Source: Flavihumibacter fluvii (GTDB taxonomy: Bacteria; Bacteroidota; Bacteroidia; Chitinophagales; Chitinophagaceae). From it: DNA of 64,000 nucleotides. Below the pieces are notes generated by a model. It was given only the letters and a program-made list of their open reading frames with translations. It did no database searches and was not told the DNA's origin. Position 1 is the first letter of the stretch, and every line of letters begins with the position of its first letter. Both the position numbers and the translations under genes were made by a program. Positions 51,209 through 58,916 of this stretch are shown piece after piece. The stretch is taken from NCBI RefSeq assembly GCF_018595675.2, contig NZ_CP092333.1, positions 4,488,001 to 4,552,000 of the forward strand, read 5' to 3'.

Positions 51209-53431
51209 ATGATTGATTATATAAGGGAATATAAAAAATACAGTAGCAGTTATTATGTATCTGAAGGCATTCGAACTACTGCTGGTGTTATGATTCCCTT
51301 ACTGGTAGCCAGTTACTTCGGTCAATTGCAAACCGGTGTTGCATTGGCTTTGGGGGCGATGTGTGTAGGCCTTACAGACAATACGGGTCCTATTCATCAT
51401 CGGATCAACGGAATGGTCGCAGCCATCCTGCTTATATTTTTTACCACATTACTAACGGGGTTCATTATCCGCTTTCCATGGATGTTGGCAATTTTTATTG
51501 CCGTCATGGGTTTTGCCTGTTCTTTTGTTGGTGTTTATGGTGTTAGGGCTAGCAATGTAGGAGGAGCAGGCGTGCTGATCATGGTCTTAAGTATCGATGA
51601 ACAGTATGACCCTGCACGGGTTATCCGTAATGCCTTGCTTGTTAGCAGCGGAGGTTTATTTTATCTTACGATAAGCCTATTGCTGTACCGCCTTCGACCA
51701 TATAAATTGATTCAGCAGGCACTGGGCGATGAATTACTGGCAACAGCCACTTACTTGCGCACCCGTGCTGCATTTTATCAATCCTCCGTAGATTATACAG
51801 GCACCTACCAGTTATTGTTGGAACAACAGGTGCAGGTGCACAATAAACAAAACCTGGCTCGTGAAATGCTGTTCAAAACCCGGGATATAGTGCGGGAGTC
51901 TACACATGTCAGCCGGATCATGATGATGATTTTCCTGGATAGTGTTGACCTTTTTGAAAGGATTATGACGTCTCAGCAGGACTACCGGAAATTGCACGAA
52001 CAGGCAGATGGCAGTAATTTATTGCCTGCCTTTGGTGCATTTATAAAAAGGCTGGCAGAGGAAGCGGAATCCATCGGACTTGCGCTTCAGGAAGGTAAAG
52101 TTTCAATTCCCAATCCCGTTTTGGCTAATGAACTGAAGTCATTGGAAGAACAGTTCATTAAGGTTCGGGCAGCAACTATGGATGACAGCAATATTGAAGG
52201 TTTTATAAGCATGCGCCATATCCTCGATAGCCTGAAGGACCTTTACCAGCGGATTGAAACACTGCACCGTTATACGAGCTTCGATAAGAAATTGGGAAAT
52301 GATTTGAATCCCCAGATCCAATACGACAAATTCGTTTCGCCCTCTGATTTCAATCTAAAACTGTTAACCAATAATATCAGTATTGATTCCAATATTTTCA
52401 GGCATTCCATCAGAGTTAGTGTTTCCCTCCTGGCTGGTTTTTTTATTTCCCGGATTTTTCCTTTCGGACATGGGTACTGGATTTTATTAACGATAGTGGT
52501 GATCCTTAAACCTGCCTACAGCCTTACCAAAACAAGGAATATTGAACGCTTGGTGGGTACATTTACCGGGGCAGTTATTGGTGGAATGATTTTGTGGGTC
52601 ATTACTGATAACCATGTTTTACTGGTCATTATGATTATAGGAATGGTGGTTGCTTACAGTATGATCCGGTTAAAATACCTGGTAAGTGTAATTGCCATGA
52701 CAGCCTATATATTGATCGCATTTCATTTCCTGAAACCGGGTGATTTTTCTGAAGTGCTGCGTGACAGGCTAATTGACACATTTGTGGGATCGGTCATCGC
52801 TTTTATTACCACAATTGCTATCCCGCCTAAATGGGAGCATGAGCAAATCCAGGAACTGATCAGGAATGCCATAAGGGCAAATGCCAAATATTTCTCCTTT
52901 ATCAGTAAGCCATTCCTGGGAGAACACTTAAGTAACCTCGATTATAAACTTCACCGTAAAGAGGCTTTTGTACAGCTGGCGAATTTGTCTGATGCATTTC
53001 AGCGAATGCTGAATGAACCCAAGCGCCAGCAGAAAAAAATTCAGATCATCCACCAAATGGTGGTCTCAAATCATATGCTGGCCTCGCATATTGCAACGCT
53101 TTCGGCATACCGGAAAATGGCCGAATTGTTTTCAATTCAGAAATTCAGGCCGATTGTAGATGCTTCATTAGGCCACCTGGAATCTGCATCAGATATCCTT
53201 TCAACTGAAATCCATCACCTGAAGTCCATCAATTCGGATGAAAATTTTGCTATTCGTGAAGAGCTAAAGCAATTGCTGCAAAAGCGATTACAGGAACTGG
53301 CCAAAGGCAACCTGGAAACGGCAACTCGCAAAGAGTTATCCGGGCTTAAAAGCCTGGTTGACCAGTTTGAATACATCAATAAAATAAGTACCGAACTTGA
53401 GAAGTTAAGCGGGAAATTGGTAGCTGCTTAA
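51209..53431 (+). CDS. FUSC family membrane protein (YccS/YhfK-like)
   Basis: A 740-residue inner-membrane protein with two hydrophobic blocks: about residues 25-160 and about 405-540, each of some five or six helices, with a long soluble middle and C-terminal domain. The start GIRTTAGVMIPLLVASYFG and the second block FRHSIRVSVSLLAGFF and GHGYWILLTIVVILKPAYSLTKTRNIERLVGTF are classic FUSC. Relatives include fusaric-acid and aromatic-acid efflux components. Substrate unknown. It follows the HD/PycTM gene by 60 nt on the same strand. Its stop overlaps the korA stop by 3 nt. Confidence 0.9.
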   Translation: MIDYIREYKKYSSSYYVSEGIRTTAGVMIPLLVASYFGQLQTGVALALGAMCVGLTDNTGPIHHRINGMVAAILLIFFTTLLTGFIIRFPWMLAIFIAVMGFACSFVGVYGVRASNVGGAGVLIMVLSIDEQYDPARVIRNALLVSSGGLFYLTISLLLYRLRPYKLIQQALGDELLATATYLRTRAAFYQSSVDYTGTYQLLLEQQVQVHNKQNLAREMLFKTRDIVRESTHVSRIMMMIFLDSVDLFERIMTSQQDYRKLHEQADGSNLLPAFGAFIKRLAEEAESIGLALQEGKVSIPNPVLANELKSLEEQFIKVRAATMDDSNIEGFISMRHILDSLKDLYQRIETLHRYTSFDKKLGNDLNPQIQYDKFVSPSDFNLKLLTNNISIDSNIFRHSIRVSVSLLAGFFISRIFPFGHGYWILLTIVVILKPAYSLTKTRNIERLVGTFTGAVIGGMILWVITDNHVLLVIMIIGMVVAYSMIRLKYLVSVIAMTAYILIAFHFLKPGDFSEVLRDRLIDTFVGSVIAFITTIAIPPKWEHEQIQELIRNAIRANAKYFSFISKPFLGEHLSNLDYKLHRKEAFVQLANLSDAFQRMLNEPKRQQKKIQIIHQMVVSNHMLASHIATLSAYRKMAELFSIQKFRPIVDASLGHLESASDILSTEIHHLKSINSDENFAIREELKQLLQKRLQELAKGNLETATRKELSGLKSLVDQFEYINKISTELEKLSGKLVAA

Positions 53432-55284
53432 TTCAACCCACCCAGCATTTCTTTAAGTTTTTGTATCAATTCAGTTTTCGTGATGGGAATGCCCATGATT
53501 TTATTATAGGCCCTAGCATCAACAAGGAATTGGTCTCGAATAATCTTTACCAGTTGTCCGTTGTTGATTTCAGGTATCAATACCTGGTCGAAATTTTTTA
53601 GGATGTCCCCGAGATTTCGGGGGAATGGCCGCATGTGCCGCAGGTGGGCATGGCTTATGGCATAACCTTGTTCCTGCATTTCGTGTACCGCACTTTTAAT
53701 AGCCCCATAGGTTGAACCCCATCCTAAAACCAGTATCTGTCCTTTTTCCGGGCCACTATCCAGTTTTTGTTCAGGAATATAGTTGGCAATTCTGTCTATC
53801 TTTTCCTGCCTGATCTTAACCATCAATTGGTGGTTATCGGGATCATAACTGATATTGCCTGTATTATTTTGTTTTTCTAATCCGCCTACCCGGTGTTCAA
53901 GACCCGGTGTGCCAGGAACGGCCCATGGGCGAACCAGTTTTTCATCACGCAGGTAAGGTTGGAATTTTTCTTCGCCAACGCCTAATTCCGTTTTGAAGGT
54001 GACCTGAATTGGGGGAAGGTCGACGCTGATTGGAAATTTCCAGGGCTCAGCACCATTGGCAATATATCCGTCACTCAGAAATATTACAGGGGTCATGTGT
54101 TGTACGGCGATTCTGACTGCCTCATAAATTGCATCAAAACAATCGCTCGGTGTTGATGCAGAAATAACAGGCATTGGACATTCACCGTTTCTACCATAAT
54201 AGGCTTGAAGGAGGTCGCTTTGTTCTGTTTTTGTTGGTAATCCGGTTGACGGCCCACCACGCTGGATATTAATGATCAGGAGGGGGATCTCCAACATTAC
54301 GGCCAGGCCCATGGCTTCTGTTTTCAGAGCCATTCCCGGTCCGGAAGTGGTAGTTACGCCAAGGCTTCCGCCATAAGCGGCACCGATTGCAGCAGAAATC
54401 CCAGCAATTTCATCTTCTGCCTGGAAGGTGCGGATACCAAAACTTTTATACTTACTTAACTCATGTAATATATCAGAGGCAGGTGTAATCGGGTAAGTTC
54501 CCAAAAAAATGGGCAACCCACTTTTTTGACTGGCAGCTATCAATCCGTAGGAAAGTGCCTGATTACCCATGATGTTGCGATATTGGCCAGGCTCCATTGT
54601 GGCCTTTTCAACCTTATAGCGCGTAGTGAAAGTTTCCGTGGTATCTCCGTAATTATAGCCGGCTTGAAGGGCTTTGATATTACTGTTTAGCAGTTCCGGT
54701 TTTTTCCCGAATTTATCAGTTAGGAATTTGATACTGCTATCCATGTCCCGGTTATACATCCAATACAGGAAGCCCAGCACAAACATATTCTTGGCCCTGT
54801 CTTTCTCCTTGATGCCCAGTGTGAAGTCTTTCAATGCTTCACGGGTCATTTTGGTAACATCCATTTTGATCAGCTCATAATTACCCAGGCTGTCGTTTTC
54901 AATAGGATTAACACCTTCCGGATAATTAGCGAGGCGGAGGTTTTTTGCGTCAAAACCATCAGTATTGGCTATGATTTTACCGCCTTTCTTCAAGCTCTTC
55001 AGGTTGGTCTTTAATGCAGCGGCATTCATCGCTACAAGGATATCGCACTCATCGCCAGGGGTAAATATCCGGTCACTCGAAAACCGTAGCTGATAACCAC
55101 TAACCCCAGGGATGGTGCCCTGCGGCGCCCGGATCTCTGCGGGGAAATCAGGGAAGGTTGCCAGATCGATGCCCATCATGGCAGTATTATTGGTGAATTG
55201 GGTGCCGGTCAATTGCATTCCATCGCCGCTATCGCCGGCAAATTTGATAACTACTTCTGGTAGGATTTCTTCTTTACGAATCAT
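53428..55284 (-). CDS. korA: 2-oxoacid:ferredoxin oxidoreductase, fused gamma-alpha subunit (KorA)
   Basis: A 618-residue subunit of 2-oxoglutarate:ferredoxin oxidoreductase or a close relative. The N-terminal gamma domain (about 8-195) has VVIKFAGDSGDGMQLTG; the alpha domain follows with GNQALSYGLIAA, YPITPASDILHELSKY, FQAEDEIAGISAAIGAAYGG and GPGMALKTEAMGLA. The beta subunit (TPP binding) is normally next to it but is not here. The ATG at 55284 follows a perfect -7 box by 4 nt. Cytoplasmic. Confidence 0.92.
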   Translation of the reverse strand: MIRKEEILPEVVIKFAGDSGDGMQLTGTQFTNNTAMMGIDLATFPDFPAEIRAPQGTIPGVSGYQLRFSSDRIFTPGDECDILVAMNAAALKTNLKSLKKGGKIIANTDGFDAKNLRLANYPEGVNPIENDSLGNYELIKMDVTKMTREALKDFTLGIKEKDRAKNMFVLGFLYWMYNRDMDSSIKFLTDKFGKKPELLNSNIKALQAGYNYGDTTETFTTRYKVEKATMEPGQYRNIMGNQALSYGLIAASQKSGLPIFLGTYPITPASDILHELSKYKSFGIRTFQAEDEIAGISAAIGAAYGGSLGVTTTSGPGMALKTEAMGLAVMLEIPLLIINIQRGGPSTGLPTKTEQSDLLQAYYGRNGECPMPVISASTPSDCFDAIYEAVRIAVQHMTPVIFLSDGYIANGAEPWKFPISVDLPPIQVTFKTELGVGEEKFQPYLRDEKLVRPWAVPGTPGLEHRVGGLEKQNNTGNISYDPDNHQLMVKIRQEKIDRIANYIPEQKLDSGPEKGQILVLGWGSTYGAIKSAVHEMQEQGYAISHAHLRHMRPFPRNLGDILKNFDQVLIPEINNGQLVKIIRDQFLVDARAYNKIMGIPITKTELIQKLKEMLGGLN

Positions 55285-55288
55285 ATGG

Positions 55289-55296
55289 CAAAGTTA
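55289..55296 (-). promoter_or_regulatory. -7 promoter box of korA
   Basis: Minus strand TAACTTTG, exact TAnnTTTG match, 4 nt before the ATG at 55284. Predicts a leaderless mRNA. Confidence 0.5.
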
Positions 55297-55304
55297 AGTA
55301 CAGG

Positions 55305-55349
55305 GTGTCAGACATCTATAGGTGTCTGACACTTATAAAGTGTCAGACA
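55305..55349. repeat. Three-arm inverted repeat between gldA and korA
   Basis: A 10-nt unit GTGTCAGACA occurs three times in alternating orientation: 55305-55314 (+), 55323-55332 (as TGTCTGACAC) and 55340-55349 (+). Arms 2 and 3 extend to a perfect 12-bp stem with a 3-nt loop; arms 1 and 2 pair over 10 bp. The two hairpins are mutually exclusive. The gldA stop codon lies in the last arm. No T-run follows. Confidence 0.85.
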
Positions 55350-56263
55350 ATAAAATCTTTTCCAGTCAAGGTGCGAAATACATCCTCAAGGCTTTGTTCA
55401 CCGCTTTGCAGGGAAATAATGTTCAAATTCTCGCGCACGGCCAATTCCAGGAGCTGCTTTTTGGCTTCTGGTAGGTCGGTGGCGGTGATTTCCCATTCTT
55501 GTGCACTGATCCGATCAAGCCCTGTCAGTGACTTAATTGACCTTTCAATCCATTGAGCTTCAAGCGATTCCTTGAATTGTACCCTTATTACAGGTATGCT
55601 ATTTGCTGATTGTAATTCCGCCACAGTGCTATCAGCAATGAGTTTACCTTTATTGATGATAATTACCCTGTCGCAAATGGCTTCAACTTCCTGTAATATA
55701 TGCGAGGAAAAAAGAATCGTTTTATCCTTTCCTAATTGTTTGATTACCTCCCTTATTTCGATAATCTGGTTAGGATCCAGTCCGGTGGTTGGTTCATCAA
55801 GGATGAGTACCTCCGGATTATGAATCAGGGCTGCAGCCAACCCTACACGCTGCTTATAGCCTTTGGACAGCTGGCTTATTTTTTTATCACTTTCACGGGT
55901 AAGCCCAACCTGTTCAATCACATCATTCACCCGCTTTGAGGGGTCGACTATCTGGTGAATATCAGCCATAAAATGCAAGTACTCACGAACAAACATATCA
56001 AAGTAAAGCGGGTTTGATTCTGGCAGGTAGCCAATTTTCTTTTTGGTCTGCAAGGGGTTTTCCTGAACATCAATGCCCGATACTTTTGCTTTTCCTCCAT
56101 CGGGATGCAGATAGCCGGTAAGTATTTTCATTGTTGTTGATTTCCCTGCACCATTAGGTCCAAGAAAACCAACGATCTCACCTTTGCCTACTTCGAAGGA
56201 AATCTGGTCTACAGCTTTTTGCTGACCGTAGTTTTTCGTTATTGATTGAACTGAAATGGACAT
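55343..56263 (-). CDS. gldA: Gliding motility-associated ABC transporter ATPase GldA
   Basis: A 306-residue ABC ATPase. Walker A GPNGAGKSTTMKILTG at about 36-51, signature LSKGYKQRVGLAAAL, Walker B VLILDEPTTGLDP, H-loop SSHILQE. The N-terminal ISVQSITKNYGQQKAVDQIS and C-terminal EQSLEDVFRTLTGKDFIV match GldA, which with GldF and GldG forms a transporter linked to gliding. GldF and GldG are absent here. The last residues are coded by an inverted repeat arm. It starts 25 nt after the carbonic anhydrase stop, so it could be the last gene of the carbon operon. Confidence 0.88.
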   Translation of the reverse strand: MSISVQSITKNYGQQKAVDQISFEVGKGEIVGFLGPNGAGKSTTMKILTGYLHPDGGKAKVSGIDVQENPLQTKKKIGYLPESNPLYFDMFVREYLHFMADIHQIVDPSKRVNDVIEQVGLTRESDKKISQLSKGYKQRVGLAAALIHNPEVLILDEPTTGLDPNQIIEIREVIKQLGKDKTILFSSHILQEVEAICDRVIIINKGKLIADSTVAELQSANSIPVIRVQFKESLEAQWIERSIKSLTGLDRISAQEWEITATDLPEAKKQLLELAVRENLNIISLQSGEQSLEDVFRTLTGKDFIV

Positions 56264-56288
56264 GTTATAACAAACCTACTGAATTATC

Positions 56289-56921
56289 TCATAAATCGTC
56301 ATATTCATAGAGCTCATCTAAATGTGAATTGGCTGGCATTTCAAGAACGGGTTTTATCAACCCGTCTTTTAACCCATATACCCAGCCATGGAGGTCGGGA
56401 CGTTGTTCTGAGCCCCATGCTTTTTGAATAATTGACGTCTTGGCAAGGTTGATGACCTGTTCCTGGACATTTAATTCTACCAGCCGGTTTGTTTTTTCTT
56501 CTTCATCTGTAATATTGTCAATTTCTTCTCGGTGAAACCGGTAAACATCCTTGATATTTCGTAGCCATTTGTTGATAATCCCGAAGTTATGTTTAGTCAT
56601 CGCGGCCTTAATCCCGCCGCAACCATAGTGACCGCAAACAATTACATGTTTAACTTTTAGATGTACCACGGCATATTCCAGGACAGTCAGCAGGTTTAGG
56701 TCGGTATGCACGACCATATTTGCGATGTTGCGGTGGACGAAAATTTCCCCTGGTTGCGTGCCTGTTATTTCATTAGCCGGCACCCTGCTATCACTGCACC
56801 CGATCCACAAGAACTCTGGGGTCTGCAGATGGGCCAACCGTTCAAAATAGTCCGGGTCTAAGGCAACTTGCCCTGCTGCCCAGGACTTGTTTTCGAAGAG
56901 TAGTTTTTCGTGTGCTTTCAT
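56289..56921 (-). CDS. can: Beta-carbonic anhydrase, copy next to dabB
   Basis: A 210-residue zinc enzyme interconverting CO2 and bicarbonate. Ligands C42, D44 and R46 (dyad) in GCSDSRVPANE, then H98 and C101 in CGHYGCGG. HRNIANMVVHTD is conserved. No signal peptide, so cytoplasmic. It follows dabB after a 104-nt gap and precedes gldA by 25 nt. It is closely related to the copy at 61460, which suggests duplication within the cluster. Confidence 0.95.
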   Translation of the reverse strand: MKAHEKLLFENKSWAAGQVALDPDYFERLAHLQTPEFLWIGCSDSRVPANEITGTQPGEIFVHRNIANMVVHTDLNLLTVLEYAVVHLKVKHVIVCGHYGCGGIKAAMTKHNFGIINKWLRNIKDVYRFHREEIDNITDEEEKTNRLVELNVQEQVINLAKTSIIQKAWGSEQRPDLHGWVYGLKDGLIKPVLEMPANSHLDELYEYDDL

Positions 56922-57025
56922 CCTGATGAGGCTTTATTAGGTGGAAATAGACCTTAACTAGAGTATTTATTTCACAGTGCGACACTTAAAACTATAGATT
57001 TCCAACCAGAATTTCAGGCAAGTTT

Positions 57026-58894
57026 TCAGGATGACCGATAAGCAATCGGGTGAAAATTCTTTTTATGCTGTCCCAGGAAAATCCGAGCATATAATCGCAA
57101 AATGGCCAATTCAATAAATATAAAACTTAATGAAGTTGTAATAATCAGGATAAACTGGTCTTTATAAATGTGGGTGAACAACAAATCAATTCCCAGGAAT
57201 GTAGGTGTGAAGGGAAAGCCAAGGAGTGCAAGGCAACATAAAAGGAAAATAAATGCGACTGTTGGTTTTTCATAACTATAGCCGTGGAACCGGTTTAATG
57301 CAATATCCTTGTCAATCCGTTTTATATATAGCAGGCAGAAGAAACCTATAATGGCGGCGACCAGTATACCACTAAGGTAGATAACCACTTTGTGCATTTC
57401 CATGAAGTCATTAAGGCCAACTGATAAGGTAATGAAACACTGCGCTGCAATCACCGAAAACCATGCTTTTATTGCGTTGCCACGTTCTGAAAATGCGGTT
57501 AATACCAACAAAAGGGCGGTCATTGAAAAAAAGATAGCCAATAAATAGTCGATATTGGTTGGGATTTTTTCTTCAATGTACAGGCAATAAAGCCCACCCA
57601 GGAAAAATGATGCCAGTGTAATTATTCCCACCTTTCCGGTAAAATATTTAAGTTGTTTACCCGCGAGTTTAAAAGGCATCCAAAGGTATTTGTATTGGAA
57701 AAGGTCGAGATTCCATTCTTTGATACTTATTACATAAATGGTATTTTTTAATTTTTGCCAGATCCCGGTTCCTGTCGTATGATCTTTTGGTGAAAAATTA
57801 AAAAACATATTATGGATCTGGTAGCTTAGTACGGAAGGCGATACCAATAACTGGTAGGTTCTTAATAAGGCGTTACCCGAAAAGTGAATAATGGCCAGGG
57901 TATGAAAGCCAAGCGCAATTTCAGCAAAAATCAGCCCGATTTGTGTTATAGAGGAATACGCGATCTGTGTCTTTACTGTTGACTGTACTTTAGCAATTGC
58001 TGCGGCGATGATACTGGTTGATAACCCGAGTAAGGTGATCAATATTTTTACTGAAGTGATATCCTGCCAGAAAGGATAGGTACGCAAGAGTAAGAATGCT
58101 CCAACATGAACAGACAATGATCCGTAGAAAACCGCACTGGAAGTGGTAGGCCCTTCCATTGCCCTTGGTAGCCATGATGAAAACGGCAGCATAGCTGATT
58201 TTGCCGCAGCTGCAATAAGGATCATTATAGCGGTAAAAATAAACATGGAATTGTGCTGGGTGAGGTGGCTGCTGACAAAATCGAAGTCATTCAATTTAAG
58301 AAAAGTGATGTTTTCATGAAAGAGGTGGTGGCACATCCACATGGCCAGCATCAGGCATACATCCCCCAACCGGTAAACCGATATCACCTTTAAGCCATTT
58401 TTGACGGGAAGGTACCTGTCACGGTAAAAAGCGATCAGCAAAAACGAACAAAGACCCAATACTTCCCAGCCAACAAAGAGGGTCTCAAAGTTGCCAGAAA
58501 AAATTATCAGGTTATAGGCGAGAAAAAATAAAATAAAGGTGGCGAAAAATCTTTTGTATCCGCTTTCCCGGTGCATATAGTATTTACTGAATATGGCCAC
58601 CAAAAGTGTGATAAAACTGCCGACAAATGAAAAGACGGCAGTTATCTGGTCAAAATAGAAGTCGATAAAAAACTCAAAACTTTCTGATTTGTACAATACG
58701 ATATGCTTGCTGTCGAGTATAGGATGGTTATTCATCAGCCAGTAAATGATAAATAAACTGCAACCGAAAACATGCAGCACTATTGTTGTAATGGTGATAC
58801 CAGAAATAATTTTTTCTTTATTACCCGGTACAAGCATGCAGGTAATAAAACCGATAAATGGCAACCATATAAACAACTGAAGTAACTGTGGCAT
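57026..58894 (-). CDS. dabB: Proton-conducting transporter subunit DabB (NuoL-like)
   Basis: A 622-residue polytopic membrane protein of the NuoL/MrpA/HyfB family. About 14 or more membrane helices. Conserved proton-channel residues appear: Glu in VGWEVLGLCSFLLIAF, Lys in AAKSAMLPFSSWLPRAMEGPTT and Lys in VQSTVKTQIAYSSITQ. A truncated C-terminus compared with NuoL fits the DabB subtype. Paired directly with DabA: it starts 22 nt after the dabA stop. In known systems DabB couples an ion gradient to the DabA CO2-hydrating activity. Confidence 0.93.
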   Translation of the reverse strand: MPQLLQLFIWLPFIGFITCMLVPGNKEKIISGITITTIVLHVFGCSLFIIYWLMNNHPILDSKHIVLYKSESFEFFIDFYFDQITAVFSFVGSFITLLVAIFSKYYMHRESGYKRFFATFILFFLAYNLIIFSGNFETLFVGWEVLGLCSFLLIAFYRDRYLPVKNGLKVISVYRLGDVCLMLAMWMCHHLFHENITFLKLNDFDFVSSHLTQHNSMFIFTAIMILIAAAAKSAMLPFSSWLPRAMEGPTTSSAVFYGSLSVHVGAFLLLRTYPFWQDITSVKILITLLGLSTSIIAAAIAKVQSTVKTQIAYSSITQIGLIFAEIALGFHTLAIIHFSGNALLRTYQLLVSPSVLSYQIHNMFFNFSPKDHTTGTGIWQKLKNTIYVISIKEWNLDLFQYKYLWMPFKLAGKQLKYFTGKVGIITLASFFLGGLYCLYIEEKIPTNIDYLLAIFFSMTALLLVLTAFSERGNAIKAWFSVIAAQCFITLSVGLNDFMEMHKVVIYLSGILVAAIIGFFCLLYIKRIDKDIALNRFHGYSYEKPTVAFIFLLCCLALLGFPFTPTFLGIDLLFTHIYKDQFILIITTSLSFIFIELAILRLYARIFLGQHKKNFHPIAYRSS

Positions 58895-58916
58895 GTATGT
58901 TGGTTGTGGTTTCTTT

